A stretch of 64,000 bases of DNA from CADCTB01 sp963768975 (lineage in GTDB: Bacteria > Actinomycetota > Acidimicrobiia > Acidimicrobiales > AC-14): NCBI GenBank assembly GCA_963768975.1, contig CAVYKB010000002.1:155731-219730 (forward strand). The letters run 5' to 3'. Below, piece after piece: positions 15,320-24,153 of this stretch. The translations under genes and the position numbers were made by a program. The notes beneath the pieces were generated by a model that was given only the letters and a program-made list of their open reading frames with translations, was not told where the DNA came from and did no database searches. Every line of letters begins with the position of its first letter. Position 1 is the stretch's first letter.

Positions 15320-17157
15320 TCCTCTTCAAACCTTCCGCCCAGGTGCTTGGCCAGGAACCGCTCGGCGTGGGCGTAGAACTTCAGCCGGTTCTCGGGCTTG
15401 GCGAACCCGTGGCCCTCGTCGGGGAAGAGCATGTACTCGTGGTCGATGCCCTTCTCCTTGAGGACGGCGACGATCTGCTCGGACTCGGCCTGCTTGACCC
15501 GGGGGTCGTTGGCGCCTTGGGCGATGAGGAGCGGGATGCGGATGTCGCCGGCCCTCGAGAGCGGCGACCGCTCCCACATGAACTCCTCCTCGGTCTCGGG
15601 GTTGCCGACCCGGGTGTGGAACTGGGCGATCATCGGCGCCCAGTAGGGCGGGATGGACTCGATGAGGGTCTTCAGGTTCGACGGGCCCACGATGTCGACC
15701 GCGCAGGCGAACACGTCGGGCGTGAAGGCGGCGCCGGCCAGCGCCGCGTAGCCACCATAGGAGCCGCCGTAGATGGCGACCTTGGACCGGTCGGCGTAGC
15801 CCTGGTCGACGATCCAGTCGACGGCGTCGAGCAGGTCGGTGTGCATCCTGGCGCCCCACTCCTTGTCGCCGGCGTTCACGAAGTCCTTGCCGTAGCCGGT
15901 CGAGCCCCGGAAGTTCACCTGTACGCACAGGTAGCCCCGGTTGGCCAGCCACTGGGCCTCGGGGTCGTATCCCCAGGTGTCGCGGGCCCAGGGCCCGCCG
16001 TGGACGTTGAGCACGGTCGCCAGGCTCTCCCGGGCGACTCCGGGCGGGAAGGTCAGGTACCCGTGGATGGTCAGACCGTCGCGGGCGGTGTAGGAGAAGG
16101 GCTCCATCTTGGCCAGCTCGTACTGCGACAGCGCCGGCTGGTGCTCGAAGAGGAAGGTGGCCTGCTTCGAGTCGCGGTCGTACGCGTAGTAGCGGACGGG
16201 CCCGTCGTCGTTCGTGTACGCCGCCAGCCACGTGCGGTCGGTGTCGTCGTGGCCGCTGAGGTTCAGGTCGCCGGGGTCGACGGCGAAGAGGACCTGCGCG
16301 TCTTCCTCGAGGTCGGGGTCGAGGATCTGGTAGCTGGCCCGCTCCTTGATGAATGTCACTGCCTGCGGTTCCCGGGTGTCCGGGTGCAGGCGGACACCGC
16401 CCACGTCGTACTGGGGGTCCTCGGCGATCACGGCGGTCGCGCCGGTGGCGATGTCGAGCTTCACCAGGCGGCCGGCGTTGGCCCCGACCGAGGACACCAT
16501 GAGCATGCTGGCGCCGTCGAGGGTGAAGGACAGGGGCGAGGTGGTGAGGGAGTCGTCCTGGCCCCACTGCAGCAGCTCACGCCACTCGTCCTCTTCGGTG
16601 TCCCGGACCATCAGGACCATCCCGCCGTCGGGGAGGGGGGCGAGGCCGGCGCGGACCGTGAAGTCGGCGTCGGCGAGGAAGCCGATGAAGCCGGGGTTGG
16701 CCACGATCTTCTCGATTTCGCCGGTGGGTAGGTCGAGGCGGTAGACGTCGTGGAGCTGGGGGTTGTCCTTGTTCAGGCCGATGAGGATGGTGTCGGGGAA
16801 GCGCTTGTCGGTCTCGTCCACCCGGGCCTGCACACCCTCGAAGGGGGTGACGTCCTGGGTCTCGCCGGTCTGCAGGTCGACGCTGAAGAGGTGCCAGTCC
16901 TCGTCGCCGCCGACGTCCTGGATGTAGAGCAGGTGGCGGTTGTCGTGGGCCCAGAAGAACGTGCGGATGCCGCGGTCGCGATCGTCAGTGACGGCGGCGG
17001 CGTCCTCGAGCGGGGCGCCGACCCGGTTCACCCACACGTTGAGCACGCCGGCATCGGGGGCGACCCACGCCAGCCGGCTGCCGTCGGGCGAGATCCGGGG
17101 GCTGACCCGCTCCGGGTTGCCGAACAGGACCTGGCGGGGGACGAGGGGCGCAGTCAT
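15316..17157 (-). CDS. S9 family prolyl oligopeptidase-like serine peptidase
   Basis: The 613-residue product has an N-terminal beta-propeller built from repeats such as SPRISPDGSRLAWVAP and an alpha/beta-hydrolase C-terminal domain. The catalytic Ser is in YGGSYGGYAAL, Asp in QGANDPRV and His in DEGHGF. No signal peptide is seen, so it is a cytoplasmic acyl-aminoacyl/prolyl peptidase type. The ATG at 17157 (MTAPLVPRQVLFGNPER) fits the family start; the frame extends further but without similarity. It is coupled to aldose epimerase downstream. Confidence 0.9.
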   Translation of the reverse strand: MTAPLVPRQVLFGNPERVSPRISPDGSRLAWVAPDAGVLNVWVNRVGAPLEDAAAVTDDRDRGIRTFFWAHDNRHLLYIQDVGGDEDWHLFSVDLQTGETQDVTPFEGVQARVDETDKRFPDTILIGLNKDNPQLHDVYRLDLPTGEIEKIVANPGFIGFLADADFTVRAGLAPLPDGGMVLMVRDTEEDEWRELLQWGQDDSLTTSPLSFTLDGASMLMVSSVGANAGRLVKLDIATGATAVIAEDPQYDVGGVRLHPDTREPQAVTFIKERASYQILDPDLEEDAQVLFAVDPGDLNLSGHDDTDRTWLAAYTNDDGPVRYYAYDRDSKQATFLFEHQPALSQYELAKMEPFSYTARDGLTIHGYLTFPPGVARESLATVLNVHGGPWARDTWGYDPEAQWLANRGYLCVQVNFRGSTGYGKDFVNAGDKEWGARMHTDLLDAVDWIVDQGYADRSKVAIYGGSYGGYAALAGAAFTPDVFACAVDIVGPSNLKTLIESIPPYWAPMIAQFHTRVGNPETEEEFMWERSPLSRAGDIRIPLLIAQGANDPRVKQAESEQIVAVLKEKGIDHEYMLFPDEGHGFAKPENRLKFYAHAERFLAKHLGGRFEEE

Positions 17158-17238
17158 GCCGGCCAGCCTGGCAGATGCTCGACTCTGCCTTGGGCCCGAC
17201 GTGCCAATAGGAGGGTGCACCGTTTAGCGTCGGGGGTG

Positions 17239-17319
17239 ATGAGCGAGCCGGAGGCGAGCGAACCGACAAGCAGAGCGCCCCGCTCAGCGGGGCGGACGCC
17301 GAAGGCGGCGGGCCGATGA
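17239..17319 (+). CDS. Possible 26-residue leader peptide
   Basis: An ATG preceded by GGGGGTG opens a 26-codon frame (MSEPEASEPTSRAPRSAGRT and 6 more). Its stop overlaps the ATG of the next gene as ATGA (17316-17319). The DNA inside contains the GCCCCGCTCAGCGGGGC hairpin. It may be a translationally coupled leader or simply the 5' UTR of the membrane-protein gene; only the frame and the overlap support it. Confidence 0.35.
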   Translation: MSEPEASEPTSRAPRSAGRTPKAAGR

Positions 17320-17687
17320 GCCAGTCTGCGGTCGACATCTCCCCGCTCGACGCGTTCATGCGCCGGCTCCTCCGGCTGCCCGCCGGCGCCGGTCCCAGCG
17401 CCACCGCGGAGAAGGCGTTCGGCACGTCGATCCTCATCTCGACTGTCCGCTGCCTGCTGACCTACGTGCTGCTGCCGCTGCTCAAGCCGGTCGTCGACCT
17501 GACCGGGGGCGTCGGCCCCATCGTGGGGCTCGTCATCGGCGCCGTGTCGGCGACGGCCATCGTCTACTCGATGCGACGGTTCTGGCGGGCCAACCACCGC
17601 ATGCGGTGGGCGTACACCGTGGTGGGCGGCGGCATCCTCGTGCTGCTGGCCGTCCAAGCGGTGGGAGACGTCGCCGCCCTGCTCTGA
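17316..17687 (+). CDS. Conserved membrane protein
   Basis: The 123-residue product has a cytoplasmic N-terminus, then hydrophobic segments near 39-60 (STVRCLLTYVLLPLLKPVVD), 66-82 and 101-120, with RRFWRANHRMRWAY between the last two. This resembles small actinobacterial membrane proteins annotated only as hypothetical. Its TGA overlaps the ATG of the DUF454 gene (TGATG), so the two are coupled. Confidence 0.7.
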   Translation: MSQSAVDISPLDAFMRRLLRLPAGAGPSATAEKAFGTSILISTVRCLLTYVLLPLLKPVVDLTGGVGPIVGLVIGAVSATAIVYSMRRFWRANHRMRWAYTVVGGGILVLLAVQAVGDVAALL

Positions 17688-18097
17688 TGGCCGAGGGACG
17701 CAGAGCCACCGCTCCCCTGTGGTTCGCCGGCGGGATCCTCTCCGTCGGCATCGGGGGGATCGGCGTGATTGTCCCCGGTCTGCCGACCACGGTCTTCTTC
17801 ATCGTGGCCGCCGCCTGCTTCTCCCGGAGCAGCCCCCGGTTCGAGCAGTGGGTGCTCAACCTGCCCAGGATCGGCCGCACCGTCGGTGACTACCGGGCCG
17901 GACTGGGCATGCCCCGGCGGTCGAAGGTGGTCGCCGTCACCATGATCGTGGTGGTCTCGACGCTCAGCGCCGTCCTCGCCGGCCCGCCCGCCGCGTGGGG
18001 GATCGCCGCTCTCGGCCTGGTGGGCGCCCTCTACGTCACGTTCCGAGTGCCCACACGCGAGCGTCTTCTGGCGGAGCGGCCCCCGCCGATGTCCTGA
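17687..18097 (+). CDS. DUF454 (YbaN-like) membrane protein
   Basis: The 136-residue product contains the DUF454 motif GVIVPGLPTTVFFIVAAACF, followed by SRSSPRFEQWVLN and GRTVGDYRAG, and three or four hydrophobic helices. The family (E. coli YbaN) is of unknown function. It overlaps the preceding stop by one base and touches the start of the following EEP gene, giving a compact three-gene unit. Confidence 0.88.
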   Translation: MAEGRRATAPLWFAGGILSVGIGGIGVIVPGLPTTVFFIVAAACFSRSSPRFEQWVLNLPRIGRTVGDYRAGLGMPRRSKVVAVTMIVVVSTLSAVLAGPPAAWGIAALGLVGALYVTFRVPTRERLLAERPPPMS

Positions 18098-19065
18098 CCA
18101 GGGCTCGCCGGGCCGGCGCCGCCGCCGGGTGGCTCGTCGTCGTCCCGCTCATGCTGGTCGCCGCCGCCCGGGTAGTCGCCCCCGACGCCCGCTCGGTCCT
18201 GGTCGCCCTGAACGCGCTCACGCCGTTCCTGTTCCTCCCCGCCTGGCCGGTGGCGCTGGCCGCCGGCCTCGGCCGGCGCTGGGCCCTGTGCGCCGCCGCC
18301 GCCGCCGTGCTGGTCGCCCATGTCGCCTTCATGGCGCCGGAACTGGCGGCCCGGGCACCGGTCCCGCCCCTCGATGCCGGCTTCCGCGCCATCCGGCTGT
18401 TCAATGCCAACGTCTACGCCGCCAATCCCGACGCCGGCGGCATCGCCAGTGAGATCGCGGCCGCCGGGCCCGATCTCGTGTTCCTGCAGGAGGCGACGCC
18501 CAGGCTCGTCGGAGCCATTGACGACACCGGTGCCCTGGAGGAGCTGCCCCACCGGATCGCCGTCGGCCGGGACGACCCGTTCGGCACGCTGGTGGCGTCG
18601 CGCTGGCCCCTTGCCGACCAGGGTGTGATCAAGCTCGACGGGCTACCTGTTGCCATCCGGGCGACCATCGATACCGGCGACGGTCCGATCCGGCTGTACG
18701 CCCTCCACGTCGTGGCCCCATTCGGCGCACGGGAGAGGTGGTCCCGGCAGTTGGAGCAGATCGCCGGCGCCGTCCGCCAGGAGGTCGGGCCGGTCCTCGT
18801 GGCCGGCGACTTCAACGCCACCTGGAGCCACCGGGCGTTCCGGCGCCTCCTCGACGCCGGCCTCACCGACGCTGCGGCCGCCCGCGGCCGGCCCTTCCAG
18901 ATGACCTGGGACCGGTCCCGACGCCTGGTCCCGCCCCTGGCCCGGATCGATCACGTGCTGACCACGCCGGCGCTGGCCGTTGTCGCCATCCGCACGGGCA
19001 CGGGCAGGGGAAGCGACCACCGGCCGATCGTCGCCGACATCGTGCGCACCGCCGGTCCGCACTAG
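18094..19065 (+). CDS. Endonuclease/exonuclease/phosphatase (EEP) family protein with N-terminal membrane helices
   Basis: Three hydrophobic helices (about residues 10-90) are followed by an EEP domain. Metal and catalytic motifs are visible: LFNANVYAAN, DLVFLQEATP (Glu), LYALHVVAPFG (His), VLVAGDFNATW (Asp/Asn), RIDHVLTT and GSDHRPIVAD (His). In membrane-anchored members the domain usually faces outside; the substrate (nucleic acid, phospholipid or inositol phosphate) is unknown. The start is uncertain: the frame opens upstream inside DUF454, and a CTG at 18094 next to the DUF454 stop is taken because no ATG/GTG fits well. It ends tail-to-tail with another EEP gene. Confidence 0.8.
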   Translation: MTRARRAGAAAGWLVVVPLMLVAAARVVAPDARSVLVALNALTPFLFLPAWPVALAAGLGRRWALCAAAAAVLVAHVAFMAPELAARAPVPPLDAGFRAIRLFNANVYAANPDAGGIASEIAAAGPDLVFLQEATPRLVGAIDDTGALEELPHRIAVGRDDPFGTLVASRWPLADQGVIKLDGLPVAIRATIDTGDGPIRLYALHVVAPFGARERWSRQLEQIAGAVRQEVGPVLVAGDFNATWSHRAFRRLLDAGLTDAAAARGRPFQMTWDRSRRLVPPLARIDHVLTTPALAVVAIRTGTGRGSDHRPIVADIVRTAGPH

Positions 19066-19796
19066 GGCGAACGCGGCGTGAGGTCGGCGACCAGGCCGTA
19101 GTGGTCGGAGGCGCAGAGGGTGCCCTCGGCCTCGTCGAAGGCCAGCGCGGCGCCGGCCACCTCCACCTGGTCGTTGACCAGGATGTAGTCGAGGACACTG
19201 CCGGCGCCGGTGGCGCCCAGCCGCAGCGGGGTGGGGACGGTGCGGGCGGGCTCGCAGCCGTGGACCGTCTTATGGGCGGACCGCAGCCGGGTCGCCAGCA
19301 GCTCGATCGTGGGCGAGCCCGGCCGGGCGTTCAGGTCTCCCAGCAACACCGCCGGCCCGGGGCGCCGGCCGGCAATCCAGTCGAGGATGCGCTGGGCCTG
19401 GCCGGCCCGGAGCACTTCCCCGCCGAGGCCGAGGTGGGCGTTGTAGACGTCGAGCGTGGCGCCGCCCACCCGCATGGTGACCCGCTGGGCCACCCGGCCG
19501 TCGGCCTGCAGGTCCAGCCACCCGGTGGAGACCACCGGCACCCGGCTCAGCACCCCGATCCCTTCCCAGAGTCCAGCGGCGCCCACCTTGGGCCGGCGGT
19601 GGGCGCGGTAGGACAGCCGCCCCCCGCTGGCCCGGGCCACCTCGCTGGCGATCCAACGGGCCTGGTCGGGCAGGACCCGCAGCTCCTGGAAGCCGATCAC
19701 CTCCGGCGCCAGCGCCACCAGCTGGCGGACGAGCAGCCGGCGGCGGGCCGGCCACCGGTCGGCGGTGTTGCGCACATTGAGGGTTGCGACGCGCAC
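19062..19796 (-). CDS. EEP family hydrolase, soluble
   Basis: The 244-residue product begins VRVATLNVRNTADRW and has GFQELRVLPDQ (Glu), VYNAHLGLGG (His), VLLGDLNARPGS (Asp/Asn), LDYILVND and CASDHYGLVAD (His). It is an Exonuclease/endonuclease/phosphatase enzyme without membrane helices. Its start is only 18 bp from that of the divergent pyruvate kinase, so its promoter must lie inside pyk or the two share a very short bidirectional region. It overlaps the other EEP gene by 4 bp at the stops. Confidence 0.85.
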   Translation of the reverse strand: MRVATLNVRNTADRWPARRRLLVRQLVALAPEVIGFQELRVLPDQARWIASEVARASGGRLSYRAHRRPKVGAAGLWEGIGVLSRVPVVSTGWLDLQADGRVAQRVTMRVGGATLDVYNAHLGLGGEVLRAGQAQRILDWIAGRRPGPAVLLGDLNARPGSPTIELLATRLRSAHKTVHGCEPARTVPTPLRLGATGAGSVLDYILVNDQVEVAGAALAFDEAEGTLCASDHYGLVADLTPRSP

Positions 19797-19814
19797 AGCC
19801 GTATCGTCGCGGCA

Positions 19815-21254
19815 ATGGACCGCCGCACCAAGATCGTCGCCACCCTCGGGCCGGCGTCGGACACACCGCAGATCGTGCGGCGGATGATCGACGCCGGCAT
19901 GAACATGGCCCGCCTCTCCCTGGCCCACGGGCCCGTCGAGGAGACCCTGGAGCGCATCAAAAGGGTGCGGAAGGCCGCGGAGGACGCCGAGCGCACGATC
20001 GGCGTCCTCGTCGACCTTCCGGGCCCGAAAATCCGCACCGCCGACTTCGAGCGCGAGATCTACCTCAGCGAGGACGACCTGGTGGTGCTGGTCCCCTCGG
20101 CGGATGGGATGACGAGCGACTGGCTCCGGATCGCCGTCGACCACCCGGCCCTGGTCGCCCACCTGGAGCCCGGCGACCGCGTCTCCATGGGCGACGGCGG
20201 CGTGACTCTGTCCGTCGAGGAGGCCTACGGCGACCGGGCGGTGGCCCGCATCCGCTCCGGCGGCCGGCTCATGGGCCGCCCTGGCGTGTCCCTCTCGACC
20301 ACCCGCTTTCCGATGGAGTCCCCCACCGCCGAGGACCTCCGGCTGCTCGACATCGTGCTCGAAGCCGATGTGGACGCCGTCGCCATCTCTTTCGTCCGCT
20401 CCGCCGCCGATGTCGAGCGCGTACGGACGGCCATCGGCCCCGACGGCCCCATGTTGGTCGCCAAGATCGAGACCCAGGAGGCGGTCGACGCCCTGGAGTC
20501 GGTCATCCCCGTCACCGACGGCGTGATGGTGGCCCGAGGAGACCTGGGCATCCGCTGCGCCCTGGAGGACGTCCCGCACTACCAGAAGCGGATCATCCAG
20601 GCGGGCGTTTCCTACGGCCTGCCGGTCATCACTGCCACCCAGATGCTGGAGTCGATGTTGCACGCGCCGACGCCAACCCGGGCTGAGGTCAGCGACGTGG
20701 CCAACGCCGTCCTCGACGGCACCAGCGCCCTGATGCTCTCCGGCGAGACGGCCATCGGCCACGACCCGGTTGGCGCGGTCGCCACCATGGCCCGCATCGC
20801 TACCCGGGCCGAGCGGGAGTTCGACTACCTCGGCTGGGGGCGGGAGCGGGGGATCCAGCAGGTGGCCGAGAGCCGGGGCAAGCCGGCGTCCCGGCGCATC
20901 ACCGCCGCCGTCTCGGCCGCGGCGTGGAAAGCGGTCACCGACGTGGGGGCCACCGCCATCATCGCGTGCACCAGCAGCGGCACGACCGCCCGGGCGATCT
21001 CCCGGTTCCGGCCGGTGATCCCCGTACTGGGGGTGACACCGTCACCCCGGACGGCCCGGCAGCTGTCGGTGGCTTGGGGCATCACCCCGGTGCTCACCAA
21101 GGAGCGTTCGACGACCGACGATATCGTCTGGTTCGCCATCAAGTCCGCGGTGGAAGCCGGCATGGCCAAGGCGGGCGATGTCGTCGCCGTGCTGGTCGGC
21201 TGGACCGTGGAGCCGGCGCCGACAACCGACACCCTCCGGCTCGTGCGTATCTAA
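19815..21254 (+). CDS. pyk: Pyruvate kinase
   Basis: The 479-residue product matches pyruvate kinase throughout: KIVATLGPASD, LVAKIETQEAVDALE (catalytic Lys), GVMVARGDLGIRCALEDVP, VITATQMLESM and the C-terminal allosteric domain with IIACTSSGTTARAISRFRP. It makes pyruvate and ATP from PEP and ADP. Two active-site features are unusual. The canonical RLNFSHG reads RLSLAHG (33-39), losing the Asn and Ser that bind K+. The DTKGPEIRT segment reads DLPGPKIRT (67-75), with Leu and Lys at the positions that in characterised enzymes mark K+-independent pyruvate kinases. Confidence 0.95.
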   Translation: MDRRTKIVATLGPASDTPQIVRRMIDAGMNMARLSLAHGPVEETLERIKRVRKAAEDAERTIGVLVDLPGPKIRTADFEREIYLSEDDLVVLVPSADGMTSDWLRIAVDHPALVAHLEPGDRVSMGDGGVTLSVEEAYGDRAVARIRSGGRLMGRPGVSLSTTRFPMESPTAEDLRLLDIVLEADVDAVAISFVRSAADVERVRTAIGPDGPMLVAKIETQEAVDALESVIPVTDGVMVARGDLGIRCALEDVPHYQKRIIQAGVSYGLPVITATQMLESMLHAPTPTRAEVSDVANAVLDGTSALMLSGETAIGHDPVGAVATMARIATRAEREFDYLGWGRERGIQQVAESRGKPASRRITAAVSAAAWKAVTDVGATAIIACTSSGTTARAISRFRPVIPVLGVTPSPRTARQLSVAWGITPVLTKERSTTDDIVWFAIKSAVEAGMAKAGDVVAVLVGWTVEPAPTTDTLRLVRI

Positions 21255-22258
21255 CGGCCGACGGTGAACGCCTCGTGGGCGCCGCTGACGAACAGGCCGG
21301 GCTCGGGGCCGCCGGCGATGACGTGGAGGCGGTCGCCCAGGCCGGCGACGCCGAGGCCGTGGCGGGGGATGCGGAGCTGGGCGACCCGGGACCACCGGCC
21401 GTCGGCCAGGCACTCGACCGACGCGATGGTGCCCGCCGGCTCCTCGCCGCCGGCGACGCACGGCCGCCCGCCGGCCTCAGCCGCCGACGTGCCGCCCCGG
21501 GTGTCGTTGAGACGGGGCTCGGCCCGCCAGCCCCGTCCGGGATCGCTTGGATCCCACGATTCGACGGTGGCCTTGTTGGTGTCCAGCCCGCCGAGGCGGC
21601 CGGCGATGGCGTAGACCCGCCCGCCGGCGCCGGCGGCGGCCAGGTGGTCACGCGGCTCGGCCATGTCGGGGCCGGCGGCCCACGCCCGTTGCCCGGGCGT
21701 GAGCACCTCGGTGCGGGCCAGGAAGCGGCCCAGGTTGTCCGTGCCGCCCACCGCCACCAGCCGGCCGCCGGCCGCGGCCAGGGCCAAGCCGCCCCGGGTG
21801 CCGCCCAGCGCCGGCTCCTCCCGCCACACCCGGTCGCCGGCGCCGAGGCTCACTACCCGCGACTGCGACACCCACTCCTGGCCGGCCCGGTTGGTGTACC
21901 CGCCGGCGACGTACACCCGGTCGCCGAGGGCCGCCATGCCCGAGTGGTGAAGGGCCAGGGGCAGCGCCGGCGCCGGCTCCCAGCGGTTGGCCGCGGAATC
22001 GTAGAAGTCGACCCGGTCGCTCGCCGCCCCGTCGAGGGTGAGGCCGCCGGCGACGACGATCCGCCCGCCCAGGACGGCGGCGGCCACCTCGGTGCGGGGC
22101 ACGGGCAGCTCGGCCAGCGCCGGCGCCGTGGTGACAGCCGTCGTCGTCGAGGCCGCCGGCGCTGGCGGGCCGTCGCCCGAGTCGGAACAGCCGACCCCGA
22201 GCAGGGCAACCACCAGCAGCGTCGCCGTGCACACCCTCACCCCGGCGATGGTACGCAC
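21251..22258 (-). CDS. Kelch-repeat lipoprotein
   Basis: The 335-residue product has a signal with lipobox LLGVGC (Cys 24), a Ser/Thr/Ala linker, then five or six Kelch-like beta-propeller blades with GGRIVVAGGLTLDG, DRVYVAGGYTNRAG, GGRLVAVGGTDNLG and GGRVYAIAGRLGG. It should be an outer-surface membrane-anchored propeller, probably a binding module. The GTG at 22258 is the longest start; a GTG six codons later is possible. Its stop overlaps the convergent pyk stop by 4 bp. Confidence 0.82.
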   Translation of the reverse strand: MRTIAGVRVCTATLLVVALLGVGCSDSGDGPPAPAASTTTAVTTAPALAELPVPRTEVAAAVLGGRIVVAGGLTLDGAASDRVDFYDSAANRWEPAPALPLALHHSGMAALGDRVYVAGGYTNRAGQEWVSQSRVVSLGAGDRVWREEPALGGTRGGLALAAAGGRLVAVGGTDNLGRFLARTEVLTPGQRAWAAGPDMAEPRDHLAAAGAGGRVYAIAGRLGGLDTNKATVESWDPSDPGRGWRAEPRLNDTRGGTSAAEAGGRPCVAGGEEPAGTIASVECLADGRWSRVAQLRIPRHGLGVAGLGDRLHVIAGGPEPGLFVSGAHEAFTVGR

Positions 22259-22322
22259 ACGACGACCAGATCCGACGTCCGTCTATGGTCGTATCCGCCC
22301 CAAGGCCCCTACAGAGGTGACG

Positions 22323-23300
22323 ATGACGACCGATCTGGCGATCGAAGCCACCGGCTTGGTGAAGTCCTTCGGCGAGACGAAGGCGGTCGACGGTGTCGAC
22401 CTCGCCGTGCGCCGGGGCTCGGTCTACGGCGTGCTCGGCCCGAACGGCGCCGGCAAGACCACGACTATTCGCATGCTGGCGACGCTCCTGCAGCCTGACG
22501 GCGGGAGTGCCCGGGTCCTGGGCCACGACATCGTCACCGACGCCGAGGCCGTCAGGGCTGCAGTCAGCCTCACTGGTCAGATGGCCTCCGTCGACGAGGA
22601 CCTGACCGGCCGTGAGAACCTCGTCCTGCTGGGACGGCTCCTGGGGATGCGCCCGCCGGCGGCTAAGGAGCGAGCCGGTGAGCTCCTCGACGCATTCGGG
22701 CTGGCGGAATCGGCGGCCAAACTGGTGAAGCACTATTCGGGCGGGATGCGGCGGCGGCTCGACATCGCGGCGAGCATCGTCGTGACCCCGGAGCTGATGT
22801 TCCTCGACGAGCCGACGACCGGCCTCGACCCCCGCTCCCGCAACCAGGTGTGGGACATCGTGCGAGCCCTGGTCGCCGAGGGCACCACCATCCTTCTCTG
22901 CACCCAGTACCTGGAGGAGGCCGACCAGCTGGCCGAGGGGATCGCCGTGATCGACCGGGGCAAGGTGATCGCCGAAGGGACTCCGGGCCAGCTCAAGGCG
23001 TCGGTCGGGTCGGCCACCCTGCACGTCCGGCTGCTGGATCCTGGACAACGGCCGGACGCCGAGCAGGTGCTCGACCGCCATCTCGGGGCCGTGACCCAGG
23101 AGAACGACCCGGCGGCGCTCTCCGCCGCCTGCCCGAGTGCCGATCGGGGCGCCGAGGTGATCGCCGACCTCGTCCGGGCCGGCGTAGGCGTCGCCGCTTT
23201 CTCGCTCGGGCAGCCCAGCCTGGACGAGGTCTTCATGGCCATCACCGGCCACCCCGCCGAAGATGCCGGCGACCCGATCACCGACGGGAGCCCGGCATGA
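22323..23300 (+). CDS. DrrA-type ABC transporter ATP-binding protein
   Basis: The 325-residue product has Walker A GPNGAGKT, Q-loop LTGQMASVDEDLTG, signature YSGGMRRRLDIA, Walker B LMFLDEPTTGLDPRSR, and TQYLEEADQLA at the H-loop, where His is replaced by Gln as usual in daunorubicin-resistance-type ATPases. The ~100-residue C-terminal extension is also typical of DrrA. GAGG precedes the ATG. With the permease encoded next (ATGA overlap) it forms a drug or lipid exporter; substrate unknown. Confidence 0.92.
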   Translation: MTTDLAIEATGLVKSFGETKAVDGVDLAVRRGSVYGVLGPNGAGKTTTIRMLATLLQPDGGSARVLGHDIVTDAEAVRAAVSLTGQMASVDEDLTGRENLVLLGRLLGMRPPAAKERAGELLDAFGLAESAAKLVKHYSGGMRRRLDIAASIVVTPELMFLDEPTTGLDPRSRNQVWDIVRALVAEGTTILLCTQYLEEADQLAEGIAVIDRGKVIAEGTPGQLKASVGSATLHVRLLDPGQRPDAEQVLDRHLGAVTQENDPAALSAACPSADRGAEVIADLVRAGVGVAAFSLGQPSLDEVFMAITGHPAEDAGDPITDGSPA

Positions 23301-24142
23301 CGGTGGACCCGACCACCCAGGCGGACGCGGTCGGCGCCGACCAGGCCGCTGTCCGCCGGGCCATCTCCTCCCGACCCCGCCCGCCGGCAGCCAGCCCCGT
23401 GTCGGCCGCCCTCACGTTCGCCTGGCGGGGGATGCTCAAGGTCAAGCACGTCCCCGAGCAGCTCCTCGACGTGACGATCACGCCGGTGATGTTCGTGCTG
23501 ATGTTCACCTACATCTTCGGCGGCGCCGTCTCCGGGTCCACCGGCGAGTACCGCGACTACCTCATCCCGGGGATCCTCGTGATGTCCGTGCTGTTCACCA
23601 CCGTCTACTCGGGGGTGGCGCTCAACACCGACCTCACCAAGGGCGTCGTCGACCGGTTCCGGTCGCTGCCGATCTGGCGGCCGGCGCCGCTGCTCGGCTC
23701 GATGCTGGGCGACAGCGTGCGCTACCTGCTGGCCGGCACGGTGATCATCATGGTCGGCGTGGCGCTGGGCTTCCGCCCCGACGCCGGCGTCCCCGGGGCC
23801 GTCGCCGCCCTCCTGCTCGTGGTGGTGTTCGCCTTCGGCCTGTCCTGGGTCTTCACGACCCTCGGGCTGCTCCTGCGTACACCGAGCGCGGTGCTGAACG
23901 CCGGCTTCATGGGCATCTTCCCACTCACCTTCCTGTCCAACGTCTTCGTCGAGCCCGAGACGCTCCCGGGCCCGCTCGAAGCGTTCGTCAAGGTGAACCC
24001 GATCTCCATCCTCGCCGATGCCTCACGGGGGCTGATGGGCGGCAACGCCGCGAGCGGCGACATCGCCATCTGCCTGGCGGTGGCGGTGGGGCTGACTGCG
24101 GTTTTCGCACCCTTGACAACCCGCCTCTACCGCCGCAACTGA
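23297..24142 (+). CDS. DrrB-type ABC transporter permease (ABC-2)
   Basis: The 281-residue product has a cytoplasmic N-terminal ~60 residues and six membrane helices, with the ABC-2 features TPVMFVLMFTYIFGGAVSGS, YRDYLIPGILVMSVLF, GVVDRFRSLPIWRPAPL and VNPISILADASRGLMGG. Translation is coupled to the ATPase gene by ATGA. It is the membrane half of the DrrAB-like exporter. Confidence 0.92.
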   Translation: MTVDPTTQADAVGADQAAVRRAISSRPRPPAASPVSAALTFAWRGMLKVKHVPEQLLDVTITPVMFVLMFTYIFGGAVSGSTGEYRDYLIPGILVMSVLFTTVYSGVALNTDLTKGVVDRFRSLPIWRPAPLLGSMLGDSVRYLLAGTVIIMVGVALGFRPDAGVPGAVAALLLVVVFAFGLSWVFTTLGLLLRTPSAVLNAGFMGIFPLTFLSNVFVEPETLPGPLEAFVKVNPISILADASRGLMGGNAASGDIAICLAVAVGLTAVFAPLTTRLYRRN

Positions 24143-24153
24143 TCCCGACCCGA

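Noticed and set aside
15343..16731. Long plus-strand open frame opposite the S9 peptidase
   Set aside because: Same strand-shadow effect; the peptidase frame has all catalytic motifs.
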